Notes under the pieces: generated by a model
What the model saw: only the letters and a program-made list of their open reading frames with translations
What the model was told of the DNA's origin: nothing
Databases searched by the model: none
Made by a program: the position numbers and the translations under genes
Source of the DNA: Sulfurovum sp.
GTDB taxonomy: Bacteria; Campylobacterota; Campylobacteria; Campylobacterales; Sulfurovaceae
DNA: 64,000 bases
Direction of reading: 5' to 3'
NCBI GenBank assembly: GCA_027068435.1
Contig: JAMOTA010000037.1
Coordinates: forward strand, 1 to 64,000
In this document: positions 1-10,583 of the stretch, piece by piece
Numbering within the stretch: the first letter of the stretch is position 1
Layout of the letters: each line of letters opens with the position of its first letter

Positions 1-1
1 A

Positions 2-1213
2 ATTACAATATGACCCGATTTTAAGGGGATTGAAACAATGCATGACTCCCTATCTCCGTAACGCTGTTTGATTACAATATGACCCGATTTTAAGGGGATT
101 GAAACACTCTAAAGTCCTTATGTACCATAACTTTTTCTTATTACAATATGACCCGATTTTAAGGGGATTGAAACATATGTTTGTCTATCGCTAGTAGAAT
201 ATCTTTAGTATTACAATATGACCCGATTTTAAGGGGATTGAAACTTATAAAAAGGATCACAATCATCAGTATTCATAAGATTACAATATGACCCGATTTT
301 AAGGGGATTGAAACAACTTTGAAAATTTCCATTATCTCGGCTTTAGTAAGATTACAATATGACCCGATTTTAAGGGGATTGAAACTGGCTGTAGTAGCTT
401 TCTTCCATTTGCATCTTTCATTACAATATGACCCGATTTTAAGGGGATTGAAACCACTCAGCTTTGCTTTGGGGAGAGGCTGGACAAATTACAATATGAC
501 CCGATTTTAAGGGGATTGAAACATACACAAATTCCTATCTCTATAACGCTGGTTGATTACAATATGACCCGATTTTAAGGGGATTGAAACTCATAACTTT
601 GTACTCTATGCCTACCATGCAAATTACAATATGACCCGATTTTAAGGGGATTGAAACCCCTCTGGAATTTTCTCTAGAACTAGTTCTTCAAGAATTACAA
701 TATGACCCGATTTTAAGGGGATTGAAACAACACGCTCTAACGGTATCGTTGAATCCTTGATTAATTACAATATGACCCGATTTTAAGGGGATTGAAACTC
801 TTTTAATTTTGGATGATCAATAATACTTTTATATTACAATATGACCCGATTTTAAGGGGATTGAAACTTTGGGATAGTAATCTCTGTCAGATTATTGTTA
901 TATTACAATATGACCCGATTTTAAGGGGATTGAAACTCATGAGTCGTCTAACATCTACTCCAAATACCAAGATTACAATATGACCCGATTTTAAGGGGAT
1001 TGAAACATGAGTTAATCTTTTCTGCAATAATTAATCTTATTACAATATGACCCGATTTTAAGGGGATTGAAACTTTCAAACCAAATTATTATTTCCTCTT
1101 CCTCAATTTATTACAATATGACCCGATTTTAAGGGGATTGAAACTAGACCTCCACGTCCCTATTCTACCAATCTTTTTATTAGAATATGACCCTACTTTA
1201 GGGTTGTGATGAG
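2..1213 (+). CRISPR. CRISPR array: 17 identical 35-bp repeats (ATTACAATATGACCCGATTTTAAGGGGATTGAAAC) plus one degenerate terminal repeat at 1179-1213; 17 spacers of 32-36 nt; array runs off the left window edge
   Basis: Repeats begin at 2, 71, 140, 210, 280, 351, 420, 488, 556, 623, 694, 764, 833, 902, 972, 1039 and 1110. The ATTGAAAC 3' end and the degenerate last repeat imply left-to-right transcription with the leader outside the window. Confidence 0.99.
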
Positions 1214-1280
1214 AGTTAGATTTGGATTTTAATATAGGTATAGTAGAAGATTGAAGAGGTGTTGCCTTGTGGGGGAATGA

Positions 1281-2132
1281 CTAAAAGTCATACCCCATGC
1301 CTAAGTAGAAGTAGTCGCTTGTGAGTTCTGAGTCTATGACTGTCATGATGTCTGGCATGTTGACTCCTACAAGGTTTACGTTTATCTCATCTATACTCCA
1401 GTGTTTGTAGGTGTATCCTGCGTTGACATAAAAGTTCTTTTGGGTGTGGAGTATTTCATTTAGTCCATACTTTACACCTAGGTCTAATGAGGTGTATGTA
1501 CCTGAAACGTCAAATGAACTATCTATAAGTTCATTGCTCATCTCTCCTATCTGTGTGGCGAGTATGCCTGTAGTGTAAACAGAGAGTAGGGGGTTAATGT
1601 TGTATGCTCCTTGTGCTGTAAGCCCAAACTTGTAGGTAGTAACATCAGTACTGGTGTTTTTTAGTACATCGTTGATAAACTCAATAGTGTCCAGATAGTT
1701 ATTCATATCCATAAAAGGGGTAGAGATACCTGTCATTATCCCAAATCCTAAATACCCTTTTTCATTTTTGACTACATCATAACCCACACCTATGTCTAAG
1801 TCTATGCCACTAAGTTTAAAGGAGCTAGGAAAAGGGGAGATAAAATCAACAGGAGCTAAAGGAAACTGATCCATAAGACTGTCTGCTATGTCGGTAACTT
1901 TGTTAAGTGTTTTAGAGTTATGAATATCTAAGTTTCCAAAGTAGTACCATGGAGTGTTAGAGATGTATGCGTGTTGTTCATGTAAAGTGATAACTGTATC
2001 GTCTAGTGTTACCGAACCCTTCATAAAGCCTGACATACTTGCCTTCCACTCAAAGTCGCCTTGACCAAAACGTAATTCTAGTGCATATGTACTACTAACG
2101 CCTAAAAGTAGTAGTAAAATATAATTTTTCAT
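1281..2132 (-). CDS. Secreted/outer-membrane beta-barrel-like hypothetical protein
   Basis: N-terminal signal peptide, alternating beta-rich sequence, C-terminal YLGMGYDF aromatic end. Confidence 0.7.
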   Translation of the reverse strand: MKNYILLLLLGVSSTYALELRFGQGDFEWKASMSGFMKGSVTLDDTVITLHEQHAYISNTPWYYFGNLDIHNSKTLNKVTDIADSLMDQFPLAPVDFISPFPSSFKLSGIDLDIGVGYDVVKNEKGYLGFGIMTGISTPFMDMNNYLDTIEFINDVLKNTSTDVTTYKFGLTAQGAYNINPLLSVYTTGILATQIGEMSNELIDSSFDVSGTYTSLDLGVKYGLNEILHTQKNFYVNAGYTYKHWSIDEINVNLVGVNMPDIMTVIDSELTSDYFYLGMGYDF

Positions 2133-2238
2133 CTTTAACCTTATATATATAATATTATTTAGTAATAATTATACTGATTAATCTTTAAAAAGAAAGATGT
2201 GTTAAAATATGTACGAATTAATTTAATATGGAGAGAAT

Positions 2239-2685
2239 ATGAAAAAAATATTTTTATTTTGGGGTATATTATCAATACTTGGTCTAAACGCTTCTGTACC
2301 AGAGCTAAAAACAAAAATAGAAGAGTTTCCTGCAAAAGAGATGAAAAAACAAAATGCTGAGATAGTGCGTTTATCTAGTGAAGAGATATCAAAAACTTTA
2401 CCACAAAAAGTAGATAAATATACAACATTAACGAAGGTTGTAGGAGAAAATGCAACACTCATCTACACCTTTGAGATAAACACAGGTAGTAAGAGTGATG
2501 AAGCTGTAAAAAAAGAGGATAAATCACGTATGCAAAAAGCCATCACTACAGGCGTATGCCAATCTGCAAGCAAATTTTTAGATGCTGAGGTTAAGATTCG
2601 TTATATTTATCTCTCTGCTAAGAGTAAGGCTGAGTTGTTTTATTTTGACATTGCTCAAGCAGATTGTCCTACAAAAGTAAGATAA
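2239..2685 (+). CDS. Hypothetical exported protein
   Basis: ORF with signal peptide (MKKIFLFWGILSILGLNA) and upstream RBS. Confidence 0.6.
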   Translation: MKKIFLFWGILSILGLNASVPELKTKIEEFPAKEMKKQNAEIVRLSSEEISKTLPQKVDKYTTLTKVVGENATLIYTFEINTGSKSDEAVKKEDKSRMQKAITTGVCQSASKFLDAEVKIRYIYLSAKSKAELFYFDIAQADCPTKVR

Positions 2686-2724
2686 TCTCTGTAAGATATA
2701 AAAATTCCCAAATAAAGAGTACCA

Positions 2725-3741
2725 ATGCTAACTAATTTATTGAAAAATGCTTCACAAAATTTAACCGATACCCTGCGTGATGCTTTTTTGCATGATGATA
2801 CACATACGGCATTGGTTATTTACGATTTAAACTCGCCTCTTTCTGTTCTTCTGACAGAGGCATATCGTATGGCTTTACCTCATGCGATATTTATAAACTT
2901 TCATGAGAGTGATAAAGATGAGATAATGTCACAGATAGAAGCACTAAAAAGTGCTGACCTAGTCGCACTCATCCAATCTACCAATTTTCGTTTATCGGCT
3001 TTTCGCATAAGAATAGAACTATTTAAGAAGAAGATAAAAGTGATAGAACATCCACACCTAGCAAGAATGCCCAAAGACGATGAGGTAAAGCTTTACGTAG
3101 ATGCATTGGCTTATGATAAAGCGTATTATCATCATACAGGACATACACTAAAAGAGATGTTAGCTGTTGCGTCAGGAGCAGTTTTACATTGTGGAGATGA
3201 AAAGCTGGTTTACCAAGATGGTTTTGAAGCACCCAAAATCAACATTGGTGACTACACAGAGATGAAAAATACTGGAGGGCAATTCCCTTTAGGTGAAGTA
3301 TTTACAGAGGTAAAAGAGTTTAAAAACTTAAATGGTAAAACCAAGATAATGGCTTTTGGTGATGTAAACTACAGAGTCAATATCCCACCACAGCCTATTA
3401 CGGTAACTATCGAAAATAGTCAACTTGTTAAGACAGAAAACACAACAGCAGAGTTTGAAGCGGTGTTAAATCTCATAAGAGAAGAAGAGGGTGTAGTGTG
3501 GGTACGAGAGTTAGGACTTGGGCTAAATCGTGCATTTGCTAAAGATAGATTTGTATCAGATATGGGAACGTATGAGCGTATGTGTGGTATTCACCTCTCT
3601 TTAGGTGCAAAACATGGCATCTACGTAAAAGAGGGCATGAAACGAAACAGTGGCAAATTTCACATAGATGTGATGCTAGATACCACTTCATTTAGCATAG
3701 ATGATAGTGTGGTTTTTAAAGATGAGAAGTGGCTACTCTAA
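2725..3741 (+). CDS. Aminopeptidase (M29-like leucyl aminopeptidase family)
   Basis: Motifs such as GGQFPLGEVFTE, RELGLGLN and HIDVMLDT resemble M29-type aminopeptidases. Confidence 0.65.
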   Translation: MLTNLLKNASQNLTDTLRDAFLHDDTHTALVIYDLNSPLSVLLTEAYRMALPHAIFINFHESDKDEIMSQIEALKSADLVALIQSTNFRLSAFRIRIELFKKKIKVIEHPHLARMPKDDEVKLYVDALAYDKAYYHHTGHTLKEMLAVASGAVLHCGDEKLVYQDGFEAPKINIGDYTEMKNTGGQFPLGEVFTEVKEFKNLNGKTKIMAFGDVNYRVNIPPQPITVTIENSQLVKTENTTAEFEAVLNLIREEEGVVWVRELGLGLNRAFAKDRFVSDMGTYERMCGIHLSLGAKHGIYVKEGMKRNSGKFHIDVMLDTTSFSIDDSVVFKDEKWLL

Positions 3742-3825
3742 AAAAAGTACTTCACTCCACTCAAATATGCTAAATATATGCATAAATAGTGTATAATTTC
3801 ACAATATTTTTTTAAAGGTTTTACT

Positions 3826-5364
3826 ATGAAACAAGTACCTATATTGGTCTTAGACTTTGGTTCACAATACACGCAACTTATCGCTAGAAAACTTAGAGAG
3901 TCTGGTGTTTACACAGAAGTAGTTCCTTATCGTGAAAGTCTTGAAGACATTAAAGCACGTAAACCACAAGGTATCATCCTCTCTGGTGGACCTGCTTCAG
4001 TCTATGCAGAAGATGCATACAAACCAGATGAAGGTGTTTGGGAACTTGGCTTACCTATCTTAGGTATCTGTTACGGTATGCAACTCATCACGCAACACTT
4101 TGGTGGAGAGGTAGTTTCTGCTGATCATCATGAGTATGGAAAAGCAAAACTCAAAATAGAGAACGACTCTAGCATCTTTAAAGGTGTAACCGATGACTCT
4201 ATTGTATGGATGAGCCATGGAGATAAAGCAGAGAGACTTCCAGAAGGTTTTGACATCATCGGAACAAGTGAAAACTCTCCTTACGCTGCCATAGCAGATG
4301 AGAGCAGAAAAGTATATGCATACCAGTTTCACCCAGAAGTTCACCACTCAGTAGAGGGTACTGCAATGCTTAAAAACTTTGCAAAAGATATCTGTGGTTG
4401 TGACAGCACATGGAACATGGGAAGCTTTGCTAAAGAGAAAATAGCAGGTATCAAAGCACAAGTAGGAGAGAAAAAAGTACTTTGTGGTGTAAGTGGTGGG
4501 GTTGACTCATCAGTAGTTGCTGCCATGCTTAACGAAGCACTACCAAAAGAGCAACTCATCTGTGTATTTGTTGACCAAGGGCTACTTCGTAAGAATGAAG
4601 TAGAAGATGTTCAAGCGATGTTTAAAATGCTAGACATTCCACTCATCACAGTTGATGCTAAAACAGAGTTTATGGCAGTACTTAAAGATGTAAGTGACCC
4701 TGAGACTAAACGTAAAGCTATTGGTGAAAAGTTCATTGAAATCTTTGACATTGAAGCAAAAAAACATACCGATGTAGCCTTTTTGGCACAAGGTACACTC
4801 TACACAGACGTGATAGAATCTGTTTCAGTTAAAGGTCCTTCAAAAACTATCAAATCACACCACAATGTAGGTGGACTTCCAGATTGGATGACATTTGAAC
4901 TAGTAGAACCTCTAAGAGAAATCTTCAAAGATGAAGTACGTAAATTAGGACTTGAACTAGGCTTACCAAAAGACATGATAGGACGTCATCCATTCCCTGG
5001 ACCTGGACTTGCTATACGTACCATGGGAGCAGTAACCGAAGAGGGCTTACACCTCATACGTGAATCTGATGCCATCATGCAAGAAGAGCTAAAAGCTACA
5101 GGTTACTACGACAAAGTATGGCAAGCATTTACTGTACTTCTTAACGTACAGTCAGTAGGTGTCATGGGTGACAACCGTACTTACGACAACACAGTATGTA
5201 TCAGAATGGTAGAGTCAGTAGATGGAATGACAGCCACTTTCGCCCACGTACCACACGACGTACTAGAAGGCATGAGCAGAAGAATCATCAACGAAATAGA
5301 CGGCATCAACCGTGTAGTCTACGACATCTCCTCTAAGCCTCCTGCGACTATTGAGTGGGAGTAG
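3826..5364 (+). CDS. guaA: GMP synthase (glutamine-hydrolysing)
   Basis: GATase motif GICYGMQ, PP-loop SGGVDSSV, C-terminal KPPATIEWE. Confidence 0.98.
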   Translation: MKQVPILVLDFGSQYTQLIARKLRESGVYTEVVPYRESLEDIKARKPQGIILSGGPASVYAEDAYKPDEGVWELGLPILGICYGMQLITQHFGGEVVSADHHEYGKAKLKIENDSSIFKGVTDDSIVWMSHGDKAERLPEGFDIIGTSENSPYAAIADESRKVYAYQFHPEVHHSVEGTAMLKNFAKDICGCDSTWNMGSFAKEKIAGIKAQVGEKKVLCGVSGGVDSSVVAAMLNEALPKEQLICVFVDQGLLRKNEVEDVQAMFKMLDIPLITVDAKTEFMAVLKDVSDPETKRKAIGEKFIEIFDIEAKKHTDVAFLAQGTLYTDVIESVSVKGPSKTIKSHHNVGGLPDWMTFELVEPLREIFKDEVRKLGLELGLPKDMIGRHPFPGPGLAIRTMGAVTEEGLHLIRESDAIMQEELKATGYYDKVWQAFTVLLNVQSVGVMGDNRTYDNTVCIRMVESVDGMTATFAHVPHDVLEGMSRRIINEIDGINRVVYDISSKPPATIEWE

Positions 5365-5389
5365 AGTATTGCCTTAGGGCGATACTTTT
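5365..5389 (+). terminator. Probable terminator after guaA
   Basis: AGTATTGCC-TTAG-GGCGATACT stem followed by TTTTAT. Confidence 0.65.
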
Positions 5390-5448
5390 ATATTTGACAC
5401 TAAATTAAAATTACTGTATCATTATGTATATACCAAAAGGAAATAGAT

Positions 5449-5685
5449 ATGACAGTAGCCATAAAAAAATGGGGTAACTCTTTAGCTTTACGCATACCTA
5501 AAGACATAGCCAAAACCTTGCATATAGAAAACAACACTACTTTAGAACTAAGCATTAAAAACGGTGCATTGGTCATAAAACCACAAAATGAAACTCTGCT
5601 TGAAAGTTTAGTAGCAGGTATAGATGCTAACAATCTTCATACAGAAGTAAACACGGGTAAGGCTGTGGGCAATGAAGAGTGGTAG
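5449..5685 (+). CDS. mazE: MazE-like AbrB-family antitoxin
   Basis: AVIKKWGNSLALRIPKDIAK-type AbrB fold; overlaps the following mazF-like gene. Confidence 0.85.
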   Translation: MTVAIKKWGNSLALRIPKDIAKTLHIENNTTLELSIKNGALVIKPQNETLLESLVAGIDANNLHTEVNTGKAVGNEEW

Positions 5686-6028
5686 TCACATAAAAGCTAA
5701 CTACGTACCAGACAGAGGCGACATAGTCTGGCTAAACTTCACACCACAAACAGGACACGAACAAAGAGGCAAACGCCCAGCACTTATCCTCTCTCCTAAA
5801 ATCTACAATGAAAAAACTTCACTATGTATCTGCTTACCCATTACCTCTAAAGTAAAAGGCTACCCTTTTGAAGTGGCACTTCCAAAAGGCTTTAAAATAG
5901 AAGGTGTCATACTCTCAGACCAAGTCAAAAACTTAGACTTTGTAGCTAGAGATATAACCTACATATGTAAAGCACCATCTGAAGTATTAGTGAATGTACA
6001 GAAGAATGTTTTGGCTTTGGTAGGGTAG
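5672..6028 (+). CDS. mazF: MazF/PemK-like endoribonuclease toxin
   Basis: PDRGDIVWLNFTPQTGHEQRGKRPALILSP motif. Confidence 0.9.
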   Translation: MKSGSHIKANYVPDRGDIVWLNFTPQTGHEQRGKRPALILSPKIYNEKTSLCICLPITSKVKGYPFEVALPKGFKIEGVILSDQVKNLDFVARDITYICKAPSEVLVNVQKNVLALVG

Positions 6029-6171
6029 GTGTTTTATGTAGGGTGGGTAAGACCCACCATGTAGGGCAATCTTATATACTAGCTCACTTTTGCCGTAAGG
6101 GCTAATGATAAGGTAAAACAAATACACCAAATGGAGTATGCTAGTAAAGTATTCTACAAAAAGGCAATATC

Positions 6172-6426
6172 ATGAAAATTCAAACAAGCGTAAGAGTAGA
6201 AGATGTTTTCTACAATGAAGCAAAAGAAGTATTTCAAAGATTTGGTTTAACATTTGGTGATGCAGTCAATATTTTTTTGGCAAAAGTAGCTATGGAACAA
6301 GGCATTCCTTTTGACTTGACACTACCAAGCAAAGAGCTAGAAAATCGTTTAGAAAATATGGAAACAAATACCAACACACAAACCTACAAAATAACCGATG
6401 CTCTCTTTGAGGACTTAGGAATCTAA
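6172..6426 (+). CDS. RelB/DinJ-family antitoxin (toxin partner decayed)
   Basis: SVRVEDVFYNEAKEVFQRFGLTFGDAVNIFLAKVAMEQGIPFDL is a typical RelB/DinJ RHH sequence. Confidence 0.85.
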   Translation: MKIQTSVRVEDVFYNEAKEVFQRFGLTFGDAVNIFLAKVAMEQGIPFDLTLPSKELENRLENMETNTNTQTYKITDALFEDLGI

Positions 6427-6427
6427 C

Positions 6428-6489
6428 GTGTTAGAGATAAAAATAGAAAAAGCATTTTAAAAAGATATTGATAGAGACAAAAAATGTTA
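6428..6489 (+). pseudogene. Remnant of a RelE/YafQ-type toxin gene
   Basis: GTG start directly after relB gives VLEIKIEKAF*KDIDRDKK, then homology is lost. Confidence 0.55.
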
Positions 6490-6632
6490 TCATAGTTGTA
6501 CCCCTTCTTTTTGAGCTATCTCATAGATGGTTTTATGTTTACTTCCATTATCTACAAGCAAATCTACCTTTTGCTCTCCAATGCGAGTTGTTTAATAGCC
6601 TCTTATTGGCTTGTTTGGAGTCTTACATTCAT
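6490..6632 (-). pseudogene. Remnant of a MntA-like nucleotidyltransferase gene
   Basis: Minus-strand reading MNVRLQTSQ*EAIKQLA joins, with a frame change, to RIGEQKVDLLVDNGSKHKTIYEIAQKEGVQL*. It resembles both ends of the intact protein at 34186-34473 (MRLSKYEQQSIKE...IGEQKIDVVLSKDKTRLIEQEALKHGVEL). Confidence 0.65.
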
Positions 6633-6710
6633 AGGTTTATTATACTGAAATTTTTTTGTGTTTGTAAAATATGATAATTTGTATTCTAAACTATATAAGC
6701 TTGCCATATT

Positions 6711-6733
6711 ATGGTGGATAAATCCACCCTACG
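6711..6733. repeat. Partial copy of the 22077-22140 palindromic repeat
   Basis: ATGGTGGATAAATCCACCCTACG, exact reverse complement of 22079-22101. Confidence 0.8.
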
Positions 6734-6750
6734 AGTTTTTATACTATACT

Positions 6751-7317
6751 ATGTTTATGGATAAAAAATTAAAAAAATATATAGACCAATATAACCTCAT
6801 AGAAAACTGTAGAAGCCATGAACTCATGCCCAATGGTGGTATGGTGGTTTTGATGAATCAAGAAACAAGCTGTAAAGTGCAGATAGAAGATAAGGATTAC
6901 ATACTAGAAAGTTTTCAAGCCATACTTCTAAATGCTTATGAAGTGTCTGTGCTTATTGAGTCAGATGAAATGTTAAATCTAATAGCAGTAATATTTAGAG
7001 GAGCAGGGGCTTCATTTTTTTATGATGAGGAGATGGAAGCACTTATGCAGACTCCTAAAGACCCTATTTTTATAGGAAGTAGCATTTTAAAAGATGAACT
7101 TGATGCCTATTTTAAAAATAGGTTAAAGCCAAGTAAATTGCCTTTTAATATTATGAAAATTATCGATTTGTTAGATGAACAAGGAAGTGACTACAGCATA
7201 GATGATGTGTTGGCTATAGCCAATGTACCAAGAAAAACATTAGATAAAATGTTTAACATGAGAACGGGTTTAACTTTTAAAACTTATGCAAATTTAACAT
7301 CTATTCATGTTAGATAA
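6751..7317 (+). CDS. AraC-like transcriptional regulator with short C-terminus, possibly truncated
   Basis: C-terminal YSIDDVLAIANVPRKTLDKMFNMRTGLTFKTYAN resembles one AraC helix-turn-helix; start reassigned from the listed ORF. Confidence 0.55.
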   Translation: MFMDKKLKKYIDQYNLIENCRSHELMPNGGMVVLMNQETSCKVQIEDKDYILESFQAILLNAYEVSVLIESDEMLNLIAVIFRGAGASFFYDEEMEALMQTPKDPIFIGSSILKDELDAYFKNRLKPSKLPFNIMKIIDLLDEQGSDYSIDDVLAIANVPRKTLDKMFNMRTGLTFKTYANLTSIHVR

Positions 7318-7412
7318 GTGGGCGTAAGATGCAAAACAGACTTTCTAAAAACCTCTCTCTTTTTATTTTGGTACTTGCTTTTTTGGCTGTTTGTAAATTC
7401 TATTTTTTTCAT

Positions 7413-8303
7413 TTAATCCCTCTTTATCTGTAGTCTCTCTCTAGCTATTATCCTACCCAACTCTATCATCTCATACGCTCTGTTGAACTCATAAAAACCA
7501 CAGGCATCATTGGGAATGCCAATGATAATATCAGGTGAGTATCCTGCCATTCTACACTCTTTGACAGCATTTTGCATGATATCAATTGTGCGTCCCATAA
7601 TGTCAAACATACCCATCTCATCAAAGGTACTTTTTTTCTCTTTTGCAAATAGTTCTTGGGCTTTTTGTGTCATCTCAAAAAACATCTCTTGCATACCACT
7701 CTCTTTTTCACGTTCTCTTTTGGGAATATGCAGTTCATACTCTTTACTAACATTGGCACAGAGATCAACAGCAATTGTACTCTCTGTATCATCAGCTACT
7801 GTAGGGGCTATGGGTAGAGGATTTAGCACACCACCGTCTATCAAATAACGCTCTCCTATCTTCTTTGGTGTAAAAACTGTTGGAATAGCAATTGAAGCTC
7901 TAATTGCATCTATCAGCTTCCCTTTTTGAATCCAAACCTCTTTTTGTTTGATAAAATCTGTGGCAACAGCAGTAAATGGAATAGGAAGATCTTCAATCAT
8001 AATATCACCGAGTATCTCTTCAATAACACGAAACACCTTGTCACCCTGAATGATACCCGTTCCAGAAAAAGAGAAGTCTATCAGTTTGGCTACATCAAGC
8101 AAATCAAGTCTTAAAACCCACTCTTTAAACATATCAAGTTTACCACATGCATAAAGAGCACCTATGAGTGCACCCATAGATGAGCCAGAAATAGATTTAA
8201 TCTCATAACCATGCTTCAAAAGTTCTTCAATTACTCCAATATGTGCATACCCTCTTGCTCCACCACTACCAAGTACTAGTGATATGGTTTTTTTATTGAA
8301 CAT
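7413..8303 (-). CDS. Patatin-like phospholipase (RssA family)
   Basis: GSGGARGYAHIGV, GxSxG (SGSSMGA), DGG (LIDGGVLNPLPI). Confidence 0.9.
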   Translation of the reverse strand: MFNKKTISLVLGSGGARGYAHIGVIEELLKHGYEIKSISGSSMGALIGALYACGKLDMFKEWVLRLDLLDVAKLIDFSFSGTGIIQGDKVFRVIEEILGDIMIEDLPIPFTAVATDFIKQKEVWIQKGKLIDAIRASIAIPTVFTPKKIGERYLIDGGVLNPLPIAPTVADDTESTIAVDLCANVSKEYELHIPKREREKESGMQEMFFEMTQKAQELFAKEKKSTFDEMGMFDIMGRTIDIMQNAVKECRMAGYSPDIIIGIPNDACGFYEFNRAYEMIELGRIIARERLQIKRD

Positions 8304-8462
8304 TTTCTTTTCCTTTTAAAGTGCTGTATATCATAATATGCCAAAATTTAAATCTGAAGTGCAATTTTTTGAAAATTTGAAAATTTGAAAAATTAATTTT
8401 TGTTATTATTTTTAAAAAGAGGAAAAAATATATCTATTCCCTCTTTCTTAATAGTGGATTGT

Positions 8463-10430
8463 TTAAGAATTTTTAACAAGTGCCTCAATCTGCCCAACAA
8501 TACTAGGATCTTCAAGTGTAGAAGTGTCTTGCGTGATCTCTTCACCTTTAGCAAGTGCCCTTAAAATCCTTCTCATAATCTTTCCTGATCTTGTTTTTGG
8601 AAGGTCTGGAACAAAGATCATATCATCACATAAAGCAATGCTACCAATTTCCTTTTTAATAATCTGATTGATCTCTTTCATCGTCTCAAGTTCATCGGCA
8701 ATATTATCATTATGTAGTGCTGGTACAGATTTAAGTACAATATATGCGAAGATACCTTCACCTTTAAGTGCGTGAGGTTTACCTACAACGGCAACGGCTG
8801 CAACATTATTATGTTTTTTGATAGCTGCTTCAACTTCAGCAGTTCCCATTCTGTGTCCAGATACATTGATAACATCATCAGTACGACCAGTAATCGTGAT
8901 ATAGCCATCTTCATCATATCTTGCACCGTCACCTGTAAAGTAAACTGCTTTACCATCTTTTTTTACATCACCAAAGTATGATTTTTTATATCTCTCTTCA
9001 TCACCCCATACACCACGAATCTGTGCTGGCCATGGTTTAGTGATACACATGTAACCCGTTTCGCCAACTTCAGCAATCTCTCCAGTAGCAGGATCTAAAA
9101 TTTCAGCCATTATTCCTGGAAGTGGAAGTGTCGCACACCCTGGTTTGATTGGAGTAGCACCTGGAAGTGGAGAAACTACATGCCCACCAGTCTCAGTTTG
9201 CCAGTAAGTATCTACAATAGCACACTTAGAATTACCAACCTCTTCGTAGTACCATTTCCAAGCAGGAGGATCGATAGGTTCACCAACAGTTCCAAGAACT
9301 TTAAGACTTGAAAGGTCATATTTTTCAGGTTCATTTTCACCCATCTTATGTAAAACACGAATCGCTGTTGGAGCAGTATAAAACTGATTAATTCTATGGT
9401 TTTCAACCATCGCCCAAGGACGACCTGCGTCTGGATAAGTAATAACACCTTCAAACATTACAGTTGTAGCACCCATTGCAAGTGGACCGTAAACTATGTA
9501 AGTATGCCCTGTAATCCAACCAACATCGGCAGTACACCAGTAAGTGTCATTCTCTTTAACATCAAATACCCACTCCATAGTCATTTGAGCCCAAAGAATA
9601 TAACCAGCAGAGTTATGCTGAACGCCTTTTGGTTTACCCGTTGAACCTGATGTGTATAGTAAGAAGAGAGGATCTTCTGAGTCCATAACTTCTGGTTCGC
9701 ATACTGCAGATTTACTTTTAATAAGTTCATTGTAAGAGTAGTCTCTTCCTGCAAGCCAAGTAATATCTTCATTATTTCTTTCAACTACCAACACTTTCTT
9801 AACTGGTGATTTTTCATCAATCGCAGCATCAACTACTGGTTTAAGCATATAAGGTTTAGTTTTTCTGAATGCACCATCAGCAGTAATAACTACTTTTGCT
9901 TGGGCATCTTCAATACGGTCTTTAAGTGCTTCAGAAGAGAATCCACCAAATACAATAGAGTGAATAGCACCGATTCTCGCACAAGCAAGCATTGCATAAG
10001 CAGCTTCAGGAATCATTGGCATATAGATAACAACTCTATCACCTTTTTTAACTCCAAAGTCTTCTTTTAGAAGGTTTGCAAATCTATTTACATTCTTGTA
10101 AAGGTCAAGGTATGTAATAGTCTGAACGTCGCCTCTATCACCCTCAAAGATAATAGCCGCTTTATTTTTACGAGAGTCTAAATGACGGTCAATACATTGA
10201 GCAGAAACATTAAGTTTACCACCATCAAACCATTTTACAAAAGGAGCATTTGATTCGTCAAGAACATTTGTAAATGGTTCAATCCAATCTATCTTCTCTT
10301 TAGCAAAGTCTCCCCAGAAACCTTCATAATCCTCGGTTGCGTAGTCTTGTAAATCTTGGTATTCACACATGTTCTTGATTCTTGCATTTTTTGCGAACTC
10401 TTTGTTTGGGTTAAAAATTTGTTTTGACAT
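8463..10430 (-). CDS. acs: Acetyl-CoA synthetase
   Basis: [34 protein letters not shown]. Confidence 0.97.
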   Translation of the reverse strand: MSKQIFNPNKEFAKNARIKNMCEYQDLQDYATEDYEGFWGDFAKEKIDWIEPFTNVLDESNAPFVKWFDGGKLNVSAQCIDRHLDSRKNKAAIIFEGDRGDVQTITYLDLYKNVNRFANLLKEDFGVKKGDRVVIYMPMIPEAAYAMLACARIGAIHSIVFGGFSSEALKDRIEDAQAKVVITADGAFRKTKPYMLKPVVDAAIDEKSPVKKVLVVERNNEDITWLAGRDYSYNELIKSKSAVCEPEVMDSEDPLFLLYTSGSTGKPKGVQHNSAGYILWAQMTMEWVFDVKENDTYWCTADVGWITGHTYIVYGPLAMGATTVMFEGVITYPDAGRPWAMVENHRINQFYTAPTAIRVLHKMGENEPEKYDLSSLKVLGTVGEPIDPPAWKWYYEEVGNSKCAIVDTYWQTETGGHVVSPLPGATPIKPGCATLPLPGIMAEILDPATGEIAEVGETGYMCITKPWPAQIRGVWGDEERYKKSYFGDVKKDGKAVYFTGDGARYDEDGYITITGRTDDVINVSGHRMGTAEVEAAIKKHNNVAAVAVVGKPHALKGEGIFAYIVLKSVPALHNDNIADELETMKEINQIIKKEIGSIALCDDMIFVPDLPKTRSGKIMRRILRALAKGEEITQDTSTLEDPSIVGQIEALVKNS

Positions 10431-10583
10431 TTTGTTCCTTTTAAATATTTACCTAGTTAAAATAATTTAAATTATATCCTATAAAGAATATAATTTAAAC
10501 CAAATAGTGTTTATTAAATAGAATTACTATTCAAACCTTTTTTCTGTTTGTCATGATAAATTCAAAAAATATTTTGTAGCATC

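Noticed and set aside
319-510. 63-aa ORF in the track
   Set aside because: Translation of CRISPR repeats and spacers (LQYDPILRGLK repeated); not a gene.
6468-6674. 68-aa plus-strand ORF
   Set aside because: Antisense to the MntA-like remnant on the minus strand; no RBS or family.
7329-7433. 34-aa hydrophobic ORF (MQNRLSKNLSLFILVLAFLAVCKFYFFHLIPLYL)
   Set aside because: Could be a small membrane peptide, but it overlaps the 3' end of the patatin gene and has no support beyond hydrophobicity.
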